From: Rhodococcus sp. W8901
GTDB lineage: Bacteria; Actinomycetota; Actinomycetes; Mycobacteriales; Mycobacteriaceae
DNA: 64,000 bases
NCBI RefSeq assembly: GCF_013348805.1
Contig: NZ_CP054690.1
Location: forward strand, 2,976,001 to 3,040,000
Reading direction: 5' to 3'
Below are positions 17,132-25,544 of the stretch, in pieces; the first letter of the stretch is position 1, and each line of letters starts with the position of its first letter. The notes under the pieces were generated by a model. That model had not been told where the DNA came from and searched no databases. It saw nothing but the letters and a program-made list of their open reading frames with translations. A program made the translations under genes and the position numbers.

Positions 17132-17782
17132 TTACGCCCGGCGACGATGCCTGCCGACGCCAGCTGCTGTCGTACCCGCCGCGGCCGCGACGAGCAGGGC
17201 GCTGCCGACAAGCCAACCGGATCCGTGTCCAGCGGTGTCGTTCGAGGGTCCGCCGCCGGCTTCGACGCCGCCCATGGGGGCGACAGCGACCTGCCCTCCG
17301 CCTTGCGGGGCGGGTGGCGCTTGCTCGCTGGGGCCGGGTGGGACGCTCGGTCCCGGTGCGCTGGGGCCGGGGACGCTCGGTGCCGGTCCCGGTGCGCCGG
17401 GGCCGGGGACGCCTGGGCCGCCCGATCCGCCGGACCCCGCGAAAAGGCTTCCAAGCCCGACACTTCCGAGTACGCCACTGCCGAGTAGGAGGCTGCCGCT
17501 GTTGGAACCGGAGCTTCCGAGCAACGGCAGAATCAAGCTGCCCAGATCCGCACTTCCGTGCTCCCCGAGGCTGGCGCTGCCGGCCTCCGCGCTACCGGCA
17601 CTGCCCAGACTGCCCTCGCCGCTGCCGGAGCTCTCACTACCGTGGCTACCCGAACCGCCCTCACCGTCAGCGTTCGCCAGCGCCGGCGAACCGATCGCAA
17701 GCGCGGCAACTGCCGTCGCGGCAACCATGATGCGGGTCTTGATCTTCAGAGTGCGTATGTCTGTAGCTCTGTGCTTTGGCAT
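17132..17782 (-). CDS. secreted Gly/Ser/Pro-rich surface protein with C-terminal membrane anchor
   Basis: A 216-residue protein. Residues ~1-38 are a long signal peptide ending SPALANADG. Residues ~39-110 are rich in Gly and Ser with LGS repeats (GSLILPLLGSSG, GSLLLGSGVLGSVGLGSL). Residues ~115-160 are Pro/Gly rich (PGVPGPGAPGPAP). A C-terminal hydrophobic segment (~188-207) is followed by RHRRR, like a sortase-type tail but with no LPXTG seen. gaggagg stands 10 bases before ATG 17782; an earlier frame upstream has no such signal. The low-complexity body suggests an exposed, flexible surface protein. Confidence 0.75.
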   Translation of the reverse strand: MPKHRATDIRTLKIKTRIMVAATAVAALAIGSPALANADGEGGSGSHGSESSGSGEGSLGSAGSAEAGSASLGEHGSADLGSLILPLLGSSGSNSGSLLLGSGVLGSVGLGSLFAGSGGSGGPGVPGPGAPGPAPSVPGPSAPGPSVPPGPSEQAPPAPQGGGQVAVAPMGGVEAGGGPSNDTAGHGSGWLVGSALLVAAAAGTTAAGVGRHRRRA

Positions 17783-18353
17783 CGCGATACAACCTCCTCG
17801 ATTGGCCTGCGCAACAATTCGTAGAGATTCCGCCCAACCGCATGACGACAGAAAGAAGCTGCGGCGCCACCATTTCCTCACCCCAGTCAGAGACCAACTA
17901 AACCGGCGGCGCCCCATGCATATAGGCGAAAGCAACGTAACATCTCGATCAGCCGAAGGAAGGTGGAATAGGTTCAGGTGCACAACGCATCCCCGGCTGC
18001 GTCTGTACCGGAAGTTCTCATCCTGATAGGTCTTATCTGCACGTCAGCGCGCTATTGATCCCGTTGCGCGATCGGTGATTTCGCGTAGGGTCGATCGTGG
18101 TCGCCGGTTCAGATCTACCGTGAAGGTCGGGCGGCAAGTTCGGGGCAACGCCACACTCAATGCGCGGTGGGGTCGTGAGCGGTCCGGGCGGTACTGGAAC
18201 GGGGATTAGCGGGGGGTGTTCGTCCGGCGCCGCCCCCGCCACGGCAGGTTCTGTCGATGCGTACCCGTCGGCAGGCCCTGCAGCGGCACGGTCCACAAGA
18301 TCATTTGCCGCCCTCATTCCCGAAAAGCGGCACACGCCGAACAGGAGCAGTTC
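17783..18353. other. non-coding stretch with one short repeat
   Basis: No supported gene. The segment 18125-18180 repeats, inverted, at 41595-41651. Confidence 0.45.
18125..18180 (-). repeat. 56-bp repeat shared with 41.6 kb, copy 1
   Basis: On the minus strand it reads gctcacgaccccaccgcgc, then a variable ~13 bases, then gttgccccgaacttgcc and cccgacc. The plus-strand copy at 41595-41651 has the same order and nearly the same length, with differences concentrated in the middle. Confidence 0.65.
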
Positions 18354-18705
18354 CTATGGTGAGAGAGCCGCTGGTGGAGCCCTATCGTCGACGGAGGAAG
18401 CCACACCGCTTCCGCCAAGCTGTCCGCCGCCGGTGAGACTCAGGTAGATCGGGTTGACGGCACCCTGGTGAATGGCTTGTTCCCGTCCGTCCGCGGTCGC
18501 TACGACTGGCATCCAGTCGCAGCGTTCGTTGGCCTGTTTGAGGTCGTCGTTGAGGCCGTCCAGAAGCATCGTGATCATCGAACCCACGATCTCGAGGTGG
18601 CTGAACTCCTCGATGGCGAAGTCCATGAACAGGTCGTACATCTGGGGTTCTTGCGCCGCAGGACGAAAGCCTGCGTGAAGTACTGCATCGCAGCCTTGAG
18701 TTCGG
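18354..18705 (-). pseudogene. manganese catalase remnant
   Basis: Two frames together read as the middle of a Mn-catalase: ELKAAMQYFTQAFVLRR in one, then MYDLFMDFAIEEFSHLEIVGSMITMLLDGLN in the other, and HQGAVNPIYLSLTGGG at the end. The active-site Glu/His helix (EEFSHLE) is intact. A single-base change near 18645 (in a run of C) shifts the frame, and both the N-terminal ~30 residues and everything after the GGG motif are lost. Intact proteins are near 290 residues. It cannot yield active enzyme. Confidence 0.8.
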
Positions 18706-18887
18706 ACGGGGGCGAGGTACCCGCAGAGGCGCCGGGGAATCCTCGGTAGGCACGCACTTCGGTGATCGTGACTCGAACGCAACACGGCATATGAGGTCCG
18801 TGACGACCTTCGGTCGGTTTCGGGTGGCAGCCTGCGGGGTATTCGGACAACGCACCGGGTCGCGCGTGCAGGATGGACGGAGGCGTT

Positions 18888-19837
18888 GTGAGGGTCGGGT
18901 TCAAGCTGTTCGCAGAGGCGTACTCACCGATCGAAGTGGTTCGGCAGGCGGTCCGGGCCGAGGAGGCGGGTTTCGACTTCGTCGAGATCAGTGACCACTT
19001 CCATCCGTGGCTGCACGATCAGAACCACTCGGGCTTCGCGTGGTCGATTTTGGGATCGATCGCCGCGAAGACGTCGATCCTCGAACTGGCCACCGGTGTG
19101 ACATGTCCTTTCGTGCGTTACCATCCGGCGATCGTGGCCCAGGCGGCGGCAACGACAGCGTTACTGTCCGACGGCAGGTTCGTGCTGGGTCTGGGAAGCG
19201 GGGAACGACTGAACGAACATGTCGTCGCGCGCGGCTGGCCGTCGGCATCGACCCGCTCGGCGATGCTGCGCGAGTCGATCGAGATCATTCGGTTGTTGTG
19301 GAGCGGCGGCTACCGCAGCTACCGCGGTCGACATCTCGAGCTCGAGGATGCGCGCGTGTTCGATCTGCCGGAGCGACTTCCACCGATCATCGTGGCGGGT
19401 TCCGGCGGACCGGCGGCAAAGATCGCGGCCGAGATGGGCGACGGATTGTTCGCGACGGAGGCCGACCGGGATCTGATCGCCCAATACGAGAAGGCGGGCG
19501 GATCAGGCCGAGGTACGCCGAGGTCTCGTTGTCGTGGGCGCCAACGGAGGAAGCCGCCCTGCAGTCCGCTCACAAGCTGTTTCGGTTCTCGGCCGCGGGG
19601 TGGAAGGTTCAGGCCGAGCTGCCGAACCCGGTCAATTTCGAGGCTGCCGCGTCCGTCGTCCGCGAATCCGACATAGCCGAGAGCTTCGGCTATGGGCCCG
19701 ATCCGGAACCGCACTTGGAGAGGATCCGAGCGTACGCCGACGCCGGCTTCGATCATCTTGCCCTCGTCAACGCGGGGCCTGATGTCGACGGATTCTTCGA
19801 CTTCTACGTTCGAGAGCTTGCATCGGCTCTGAAATAG
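18888..19837 (+). pseudogene. F420-dependent LLM oxidoreductase with a frameshift
   Basis: The first ~205 codons (VGFKLFAEAYSPIEVVRQA, FVEISDHFHPWL, LELATGVTCPFVRYHPAIVAQ, LSDGRFVLGLGSGERLNEHV, IIVAGSGGPAAKIAAEMGDG) are a luciferase-like F420 oxidoreductase of the TIGR03557 / glucose-6-phosphate dehydrogenase-like branch. Near 19505 the frame shifts by one base and the rest (RYAEVSLSWAPTEEAALQ, NPVNFEAAASVV, YADAGFDHLALVNAGPD) continues in another frame to 19837. GTG 18888 has cggagg upstream. The break could be real decay or a sequencing error; otherwise the gene is complete. Confidence 0.8.
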
Positions 19838-19873
19838 GTCACTCGGTTCGAAGGAGAAGAGGAGGTGCCGGTG

Positions 19874-20338
19874 ATGCCCAAGACGACCAGATCTGGGCAG
19901 CCGAAGAAGCTGGAGTTGCCGGAAACGCTCCGGCGCTCATCGGCTAAGGCGCAACGTACCTTCGCCAAGGCTCACGATGCTGCAGCGGAGGAGTACGGCG
20001 AGGGGGAGCGAGCACACAGGGTTGCGTACGCGGCCCTCAAGCACAGCTTCGAAAAAGTCGGCGACCATTGGGAACCCAAGGCCGAGAAGGGGCCGTTGGA
20101 CGAGCGAGCCCGCAGCGGGGGCCCGCGAGCGACCGGTCGAAAGGCCGAGGGCGTCGACGCCAATGCGAGCAGACGGCACCTCTACGACATTGCCCGGCGT
20201 CTAGGCATTCACGGCAGATCGACGATGCGTAAAGAGGAGTTGGTCCACGCGATCGAGAAGGCGAACCGACGACGAACTGCCGCCGGCGGGGCTGAAAGAG
20301 GCACTGCGACCTCTCGCTCGATGCGAGTTAGTGAGTAG
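19874..20338 (+). CDS. chaB: ChaB-family protein with Rho-N-like C-terminal domain
   Basis: A 154-residue basic protein. Residues ~12-75 match the ChaB domain (LPETLRRSSAKAQRTFAKAHD, AHRVAYAALKHSFEKVGDHWEPK). Residues ~98-138 (NASRRHLYDIARRLGI, GRSTMRKEELVHAIEKANRR) form a Rho-N/SAP-like helical motif that may bind nucleic acid. ATG 19874 has aggagg 8 bases upstream; GTG at 19865 or 19871 are alternatives. ChaB was linked to cation transport in enterobacteria, but in actinobacteria the short form with this tail is found among stress genes. It sits beside Mn-catalase, CsbD and other stress-type genes. Confidence 0.85.
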   Translation: MPKTTRSGQPKKLELPETLRRSSAKAQRTFAKAHDAAAEEYGEGERAHRVAYAALKHSFEKVGDHWEPKAEKGPLDERARSGGPRATGRKAEGVDANASRRHLYDIARRLGIHGRSTMRKEELVHAIEKANRRRTAAGGAERGTATSRSMRVSE

Positions 20339-20428
20339 TCGGGGCCTGACACGGTGGACGTGGGTGCCTCCCGCGTGCCTGGTGGAGAGGGAAGCAACGG
20401 GGGCAGTAGGAACGAGGGGCAAGATCAG

Positions 20429-20530
20429 GTGAACCTACAACGGAAGAAGATCGTATTCAACGTCGTCGAGCGACGAGGGGCAGACCAGTCGGCAGTCGCA
20501 CGAGTCAGTGTGCGGCCGACCCGCTGTTGA
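20429..20530 (+). pseudogene. truncated relative of the short cassette protein
   Basis: A 33-codon frame from GTG 20429 begins QRKKIVFNVVERRGADQSAVAR, alignable with NQKTIGFDVVERREVPQPEIDRLAR of the proteins at 8.1 and 42.0 kb. The similarity stops where the frame runs into the antisense of the methyltransferase C-terminus, so it is a stub. It shows that the family once had a third member here. Confidence 0.5.
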
Positions 20531-21236
20531 CTGCGCGAAAAACGACGAGCTTCTCGAAATCCTCGTCAGGTCGCAGTAGCCCCCGCTGTCGTAGCAGGGA
20601 TGCCCGCGCGGTGAGTACCGGGCCGAAGGGTATGTGCTCGGTCGATACGACGTCCGTCGAAAGTCCTTGGCGCCGCAGCTCGGTCCATGTGGCGTCGATA
20701 TCACTCAGGCCTGACTGCAGGAGCAGGAGGACTCCACCAGGAGAGAGGATGCGGGCGGCCTCGCGGCAGATGCGATCCAGATACGCTCGGCCGTCCCGCC
20801 CGGCATCCCAGCAACGAGCCAGGCCGCCGACGGGCAGAACGTCGTCGGCCGCAGGAACATAGGGCGGATTGCTGACGACGAGATCGAAATCGTTCGCGCC
20901 GAACGGAATCGTAAGATCGCCACGCACCACGCGTACCCGTACGCCGTTCAACCTGGCGTTGAGCCGAATGTTCAGCAAAGCCCGTCTGTCGACGTCCACC
21001 GCGGTCACTTTGCGAGATCCGGCCAACGCAGCCGAAACCGAGAGATATCCCGTACCCGCGCCGATGTCGAGAACGCGGGTACCGGGTTCGAGCGATTCCA
21101 CGAGCAGCGTGCGTGCGAGGAGATGCGTGTCCGACTGCGGCGGATAGACGCCGGGCAGTCGCCAGAACCTGCGGGGAGTCGGCTTTCGCGGACGAATCGG
21201 TTCACCCGTTCCACACAGCGTCGTGTCCGACGTCAT
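20505..21236 (-). CDS. HemK/PrmC-like SAM-dependent methyltransferase
   Basis: A 243-residue class I methyltransferase. SAM-binding motif I is VLDIGAGTGYLSVSAA (about residues 56-70), motif post-I is KVTAVDVDRRALLN, and motif IV is LVVSNPPYVP (about 121-130), the NPPY signature of the HemK/PrmC and N6-adenine or glutamine methyltransferase group. It lacks the N-terminal helical domain of true PrmC, so it resembles the shorter HemK2/Mtq2-type enzymes. The substrate is therefore probably a protein glutamine or a small molecule. ATG 21236 is 4 bp after the CsbD stop, so both are one operon. Confidence 0.85.
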   Translation of the reverse strand: MTSDTTLCGTGEPIRPRKPTPRRFWRLPGVYPPQSDTHLLARTLLVESLEPGTRVLDIGAGTGYLSVSAALAGSRKVTAVDVDRRALLNIRLNARLNGVRVRVVRGDLTIPFGANDFDLVVSNPPYVPAADDVLPVGGLARCWDAGRDGRAYLDRICREAARILSPGGVLLLLQSGLSDIDATWTELRRQGLSTDVVSTEHIPFGPVLTARASLLRQRGLLRPDEDFEKLVVFRAVNSGSAAH

Positions 21237-21240
21237 CGCA

Positions 21241-21468
21241 TTACTTGTCCTGCTCGGTACGCTGGCGTGCCTCGTTCGCGGACGCCTTGCCGCGCGCCTT
21301 TTCTGCCGCTTCGCGCTGCGCGGCGGCCTTGTCCTGCTGTGCTTTACCCTCGCGCACGAGATCGTCCTGACCCGTCACGGCGCCCGCCGCTTCCTTGGCC
21401 TTTCCCTTCACCCCCTCGACGGTGCCTTTGACTGCCTCTGTAGGCCCAGACTTGTCCTTGTCCGTCAT
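21241..21468 (-). CDS. csbD: CsbD-family stress protein
   Basis: A 75-residue, highly charged protein: AVKGTVEGVKGKAKEAAGAVTGQDDLVREGKAQQDKA split in the usual CsbD repeat style (KGKAKEAAG, GQDDLVREGKAQQ). The C-terminal part is rich in Ala, Glu, Lys and Arg, predicted unstructured or helical. CsbD proteins are induced by general stress in Gram-positives, with unknown biochemical function. ATG 21468 has ggag about 8 bases upstream. It is transcribed directly into the methyltransferase gene. Confidence 0.85.
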   Translation of the reverse strand: MTDKDKSGPTEAVKGTVEGVKGKAKEAAGAVTGQDDLVREGKAQQDKAAAQREAAEKARGKASANEARQRTEQDK

Positions 21469-21537
21469 GACATGATCTCCATTCCGTGGATACGGTCTAC
21501 GCAGCCAATACCCGGTCGCGTCCGCGGGCAAACATTG

Positions 21538-21854
21538 TCAGTGACCGACGGCGGGAGCGTTCGCGTCCTCGGCATCCAGCGGATGCGTCACCGCGATCGG
21601 CGCCCGACTCCAGGACAATCCGTGCTTTTCCAGGTCGAGCGAGGGGAATGCGAGCGACACCGCGGTGAGAGGATAGAAGGCGCTGAACCGGTCGTAGCGG
21701 TACTCGGGATGGAGGTTCACCCGACCGAACGGCACCTCCCGGTGTCGGCCCGGTCGAGAACCAGCACGTCCCATCCTCGGTTGGCGAGGGTGATCGCCCC
21801 GACCAGTCCGTTGGGCCCCGCACCGATGACGATCGCGTCCGCTCGCTCGCTCAT
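21538..21854 (-). pseudogene. FAD-dependent (phytoene-dehydrogenase-like) oxidoreductase remnant
   Basis: The first 30 codons encode a Rossmann FAD-binding start (ADAIVIGAGPNGLVGAITLANRG, then VLVLDRAD). The following TPGGAVRSGE and NLHPEYRYDRFSAFYPL segments lie in two further frames, so at least two frameshifts occurred, and the gene ends after about 105 codons where ~500 are expected. Start ATG 21854 is 5 bases after the stop of the SRPBCC frame. Confidence 0.75.
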
Positions 21855-21858
21855 CCGA

Positions 21859-22328
21859 TCACCCGAGTCTCGGCGCGGTCGAGCCGTCGCGCGAATCGGA
21901 AGGAGTCTCCGCGAGCAGCGCCAGCCGCCGGATGCACTCCCGATTGCGGGGCACCGCGGCCAGTTCGACGACGCGCTGTGGAAAGCACGACATGGGAGGC
22001 GAGGCGAGATGCTCGCCCATCGCGATCACACGGCCGACCCCGTCGGGACGTACCTGAATCTCGACCCGAGCTCGACCGAAGCCCTTCGCGCGGGCGTTGA
22101 GCGTGAGTGCTTTCCCTGGATTGCCTCGAATACCTCGGTGTGGTCGATCAGGAACGGCCACAAACCGACCGAATGATGGATCCGTGCGCCGGGTGCGGGC
22201 CATTCGGGGTCCACGGCGCGCATTCCGGACGCCCCGACCACCCAGCCCGGATACCGCCATCCGTCGGCAAGCCCCTCCCACACCCTTTGAGGAGAAGCTT
22301 TGGTTTCCCAATGGGCCTCGAATCTCAT
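21859..22328 (-). pseudogene. SRPBCC (polyketide cyclase-like) protein with frameshift
   Basis: Begins MRFEAHWETKASPQRVWE, then YPGWVVGASGMRAVDPEWPA and IHHSVGLWPFLIDHTEVFEA, a standard SRPBCC lipid/polyketide-binding fold. Near 22115 a frame change is needed to reach ALTLNARAKGFGRARVEIQV and AAVPRNRECIRRLALLAE at the C-terminus. Order SRPBCC then FAD oxidoreductase is a common actinobacterial pair, here both broken. Confidence 0.75.
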
Positions 22329-22566
22329 GTCTGTCTCATCGCACCTGCGCCTCCGAAGCGAATGCAACTGACGGTGTATTCCCGAGGCTCCTGGAAGTTA
22401 AACGTGGGTCGGCACCGGGGCGCCTTGCGGACTGCCGGGTCTGGGGTTCCAACGGGATGGATGGTTGGGCGCGCCCCGGCCCGGGTCCACGGACTGTGGT
22501 CGTCATCGTTGGAAACGCGAGGAATGCTCGAGGGGTTTGTCCGAGATGTGTTCGGAGGGTGGCGTC

Positions 22567-22803
22567 GTGACCGGCGCGGTTTCGAATCGGGAGCCATCGG
22601 GGGCGCCGCTCGTCGCGATTACGACACTGGCCGAACTGGTCGCTCTGACGGCGTCGACCCACGGCATCTTTCTACGCTATTCGAGCGGGCCAGAACGCGA
22701 TGCTGCCGACTGCCGAAGCCTCGACCTGGAATCGGGGATAGACACGCCGGGCTGGGCTGTGACGCCGCTTTCACCTGAACCGTGGTGGCCCGGGTCCGCC
22801 TAG
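22567..22803 (+). pseudogene. truncated DUF6098 protein
   Basis: A 78-codon frame from GTG 22567 (cggaggg upstream) reads LVAITTLAELVALTASTHG, IFLRYSSGPERDAADCRSLD, ESGIDTPGWAVTPLSPEPWW, the N-terminal and central motif of DUF6098 (a small protein of 120-150 residues). The remaining third is missing; the frame ends at 22803, just before insertion-element debris. I infer truncation by an insertion or deletion. Confidence 0.6.
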
Positions 22804-23123
22804 GGATGGATAGCACGTCGCCTCCACCGCTGTTGCGGTCTTAGTAACACACTAACGGCGCGCAGCAGACTCACGATGAAAAGAGCGCAGAATCGGACTG
22901 CTTTCCCTGGTTGCTGACCGGCACCGTCATCGGTCACAGCCTGGATTTGGAACCGCTTGTCACGCGTCTCAGCCCCGCTGTTCCGTTCGCGTCGCCAGGT
23001 GTGTAATCCGCACAGACGGAATCGGCAGCCGACCCGCGTGGTGTCCAACAGCGGTAGCTGGACAAGCAGTCGAGGGGAGGGTAATTGCCAACTATGGTGA
23101 CAGCCTGCAAGAGGATGCTCCCC
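22804..23123. other. intergenic, ends in an IS terminus
   Basis: No gene seen. At 23084-23104 the sequence ttgccaactatggtgacag is the inverted form of the outer end of repeat copy C and lies 20 bp before the transposase remnant start. Confidence 0.5.
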
Positions 23124-23347
23124 ATGCCGAAGCCGTTCCCCGAGGAACTCCGCCGAGACGTCATCGCTGTCGCCGCCCGCAAGCGCTAGGCCCTCTGCGC
23201 CAGATCTCCAAGGACTTTGGAATCACCGAAGGATGCCTGCACCGCTGGCTGAAGATCGCCGATCGAGAGGACGCGATCAGCACCGGCGGGAAGTCCACCA
23301 ACTCAGACGAGTCCGCAGAGCTTCCACCGGCTACGACTCCTCGCTAA
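23084..23347 (+). mobile_element. IS3-type element remnant (left end and orfA fragment)
   Basis: After the terminus ttgccaactatggtgacag, ATG 23124 opens MPKPFPEELRRDVIAVAARKR, the start of an IS3-family OrfA. A stop and one-base frame change follow, then GPLRQISKDFGITEGCLHRW, LKIADREDAISTGGK, the OrfA helix-turn-helix, to a stop at 23347. OrfB and the right end are absent. The terminus links this element to the dispersed ~110-bp repeats. Confidence 0.75.
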
Positions 23348-23454
23348 ATAGGAGACCTACCTTAGTCCGGGGCCTCGTTCGTGGTCACGGCCGGATGGCT
23401 GGTGTCCCGGTGACGGAGATGAGATGGGCGACTGCTTCGACCTGCTTGCCCTCC

Positions 23455-23835
23455 TCACTGGTAGTGGTCGGCGTCCGGAACGGATGTCTGCTGGTAGAGC
23501 GTGAGTCGCCACTGGCCGTCGCGACGGGTGTAGACGCTGGACATCAGAGCGTGGAACGCCGGCGCGCCCTCGCCGCGGGAGGCCCGGCCGGTGTAGACCA
23601 GGATCGCGGTGTCCTCGCCGACCTCGATGAGGCGGTCCTCGCTGATCTCGTAGTCCCGCCACGGCGGGGCGTCGTCGAGCGAGGCGATCACCGCGTCGCG
23701 ATCCAGCACGAAGCCGTGCGAGAGAACCATGACCGCATCCGCTGTCATGAGCCGGCCGTAGAAGTCAGCCCCCGTTCCCTGGCACAAAGATGCCCATCCT
23801 GCATGCTCCAGCCTCAGAATCTCTGCGCCGTCCAT
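23455..23835 (-). CDS. NTF2-like (DUF4440/SnoaL-type) protein
   Basis: A 126-residue protein with the cone-shaped NTF2 fold pattern: ILRLEHAGWASLCQGTGADF, MTADAVMVLSHGFVLDRDAVI, ISEDRLIEVGEDTAILVYTGRA, then SSVYTRRDGQWRLTLYQQT at the end. This matches DUF4440-type nuclear transport factor 2 proteins, which include small-molecule isomerases and hydratases, and many orphans. No catalytic dyad can be assigned. ATG 23835 is the only start. It is flanked on both sides by IS remnants. Confidence 0.8.
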   Translation of the reverse strand: MDGAEILRLEHAGWASLCQGTGADFYGRLMTADAVMVLSHGFVLDRDAVIASLDDAPPWRDYEISEDRLIEVGEDTAILVYTGRASRGEGAPAFHALMSSVYTRRDGQWRLTLYQQTSVPDADHYQ

Positions 23836-23953
23836 ACGTCGACCCTAGCCAGCCCGAACCATGATGTCGTCGGCATTCGCACCGAGTGCCTCCTCACGTG
23901 CGGTCGAAGGACGGCTTCCGGCGGACAAGAAACAGTCGGTTCCGCTTGTGCCT

Positions 23954-24028
23954 CTATGTCATTGCCGTGGGAAGCGACAGTTCTATCAACGACCACTGCT
24001 CATCCGTCAAGTATTCGGTGCGCGACAC
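23954..24028 (-). mobile_element. IS5-type transposase remnant (N-terminus)
   Basis: From GTG 24028 a 24-codon frame reads SRTEYLTDEQWSLIELSLP, the conserved N-terminus of IS5/IS427-type transposases (LTDEQW). It stops at 23954, and the continuation is degraded. The preceding gagtgtctcccaatg (about 24060-24074) may be the element end. Confidence 0.6.
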
Positions 24029-24138
24029 AATGAAGAGTGTCGCCGATCAACCGCCCACATTGGGAGACACTCCCTAGGCCGGCTCTGTCCGTCGGAGGCG
24101 GGACCGACCTTTAATCTTCTTGCCGAATCTCGGCAGCG

Positions 24139-24294
24139 CTAGTACCAGTAGCGGCGGCCTCCGACTGCACGGCCTGTCGCGCCGAGTAGTGCGAGAATTA
24201 CTCCGATTACCACGACCACGATGCCAATGGTCCAAATAATGGAGATTCCCGTCAGGAATCCGACGAGAAGTAAGATCAGCCCGAGCACAATCAC
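24139..24294 (-). CDS. DUF6131 small membrane protein
   Basis: A 51-residue membrane protein: VIVLGLILLLVGFLTGISI, then WTIGIVVVVIGVILALLG and the tail RAVGGRRYWY. This is the DUF6131 pattern of two hydrophobic helices and a GGRR-aromatic end. GTG 24294 is the likely start, with gagg about 7 bases upstream. The function is unknown. Codon use is a little less GC-rich than neighbours. Confidence 0.75.
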   Translation of the reverse strand: MIVLGLILLLVGFLTGISIIWTIGIVVVVIGVILALLGATGRAVGGRRYWY

Positions 24295-24522
24295 CGCTAC
24301 GCCTCACCCTCATTCAGATGACCATGGGGCGGCGGACCGTCCCGCGGTCAAACGAGCCCTCTGCTCATCACGGACATTCCCCGTTCGGGTGTTTCCCAAA
24401 CCTCGCGGCGGCGGGGTTCGGGAGGCCACCGAAGGGGTACTTGCCGAGCGGACGGATGTGCGTCCGCCTGCTCCCAAATCAGATCCTGACGCCCTGGACA
24501 ACGGGGCAGCCCACCGCCGAAT

Positions 24523-24858
24523 CTAGTGCGAGGAAGCAAGATCGACGGCGATGTCGTCGACGGCGGGCAAGATGGCCGACCAGACAGCCTGCGGTTCGCG
24601 GAGATCGCAGCCTCTCAGAGCCCTGCAGTAGACCGTGATTGTTCCGTCGGCGCCAACTTCGCCCACCGGAAATGGCAGTGTCGGCCATGGTCGCGAGAAG
24701 GGCCACTCCCATTCCCAACCCATCACCGACTCTACTTGCAACACAGTCGAATACACACCACCTTCCCGACCTGTCGGTCGCGCGGTCACGAGTTTCAATG
24801 CTGCACGTGCCTCATCCTCATTGCCGCCGCAGCATCTCAATCGGGGTCGTCCCGACAA
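24523..24858 (-). CDS. hypothetical protein
   Basis: The frame has good third-position GC and a protein-like composition: LKLVTARPTGREGGVYSTVL, WEWEWPFSRPWPTLPFPVGE, then YCRALRGCDLREPQAVWSAI and a final VDDIAVDLASSH. The most likely start is a TTG near 24795 or the TTG at 24858, so length is 80-111 residues. I do not recognise the family. The convergent IS debris on the other side makes it possible that the N-terminus has been altered. Confidence 0.4.
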   Translation of the reverse strand: MSGRPRLRCCGGNEDEARAALKLVTARPTGREGGVYSTVLQVESVMGWEWEWPFSRPWPTLPFPVGEVGADGTITVYCRALRGCDLREPQAVWSAILPAVDDIAVDLASSH

Positions 24859-24873
24859 AAGATCCCGGTCGAT

Positions 24874-25066
24874 GTGAAGATGCGGGCGGTGTTGTCCGGG
24901 GGAGATGCGCGGCGCCGAGGCCTCCCGCCGGCACGGGGTGTCGGATATGTCGGTGTCGAAGCGGAAGCAGCATTTCCTCGACGCCGGTCGGCAGCTTCTC
25001 GAGGCCGACGGTGCGGGCGAATCCTGCCTGCACCATCCCGGGCTTCACACCCTGCCACGTACTTGA
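24874..25066 (+). mobile_element. transposase (IS3-like HTH) remnant
   Basis: One frame begins VKMRAVLSGG; another continues EASRRHGVSDMSVSKRKQHF, LDAGRQLLEADGAGES, which is the helix-turn-helix region of an IS3/IS-orfA-type transposase. The frame change lies near 24905. The C-terminal part and any orfB are absent. It is separate from the remnant at 23.1 kb because the helix sequence differs. Confidence 0.6.
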
Positions 25067-25378
25067 CGTAAGACAACCTCGCGCGTCAGGAGACGCCGGC
25101 CACACGGCATCCTTGGCGTGCCGACACTCATGCCGCGACCCGCGGGGAGATCATGATCGGACACACGGACTCCAAAACATATTCGTCACGTGACTAAATG
25201 ACACCCCGCGACGGCAAGGCGGGAGGAGCAGCCGGGCGAGTGCCACTCGACGCGAGTAGGTGCGAGAACCAGCATCAGCCGATGCGGCAGCGCGCGAAGG
25301 GTGAAGCGCGGTAGCAGCGGCGACGGTCGGACGATCCACAGTCCATGAAAGCCCGCAAGCGCTAACCGATCTGAGCAT

Positions 25379-25411
25379 TTGCCAACAGCGGTGACGAAAA
25401 TGCCAACTAGG
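25379..25411 (-). repeat. IS-end-like double motif
   Basis: On the plus strand: ttgccaacagcggtgacg followed by aaatgccaactagg. Both halves resemble ttgccaactatggtgacag of the element end at 23084. It may be two abutting IS ends. Confidence 0.45.
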
Positions 25412-25500
25412 CGTTCGTGGACGGCTCTGGCCGATCTGCGCTGGCTGATCCGTGGCATACCGCCCGTCACGTCCAACCGGGACTAGCCGAACTGCGAGAG

Positions 25501-25544
25501 ATGCCAACTATCTGACGATCCGCCAAGTTCGATGACGATTCACA
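25501..25544 (-). repeat. dispersed repeat, short inverted copy E
   Basis: Inverted relative to copies A-C. Its plus strand holds gccaactatctgacga and gccaagttcgatgacga in tandem and ends attcaca, the complement of the tgtgaat start of copies A-C. The middle third of the full repeat is absent. Confidence 0.6.

Noticed and set aside
24885-25476. A complete insertion sequence
   Set aside because: Only a helix-turn-helix fragment and end-like motifs remain; there is no catalytic DDE part.
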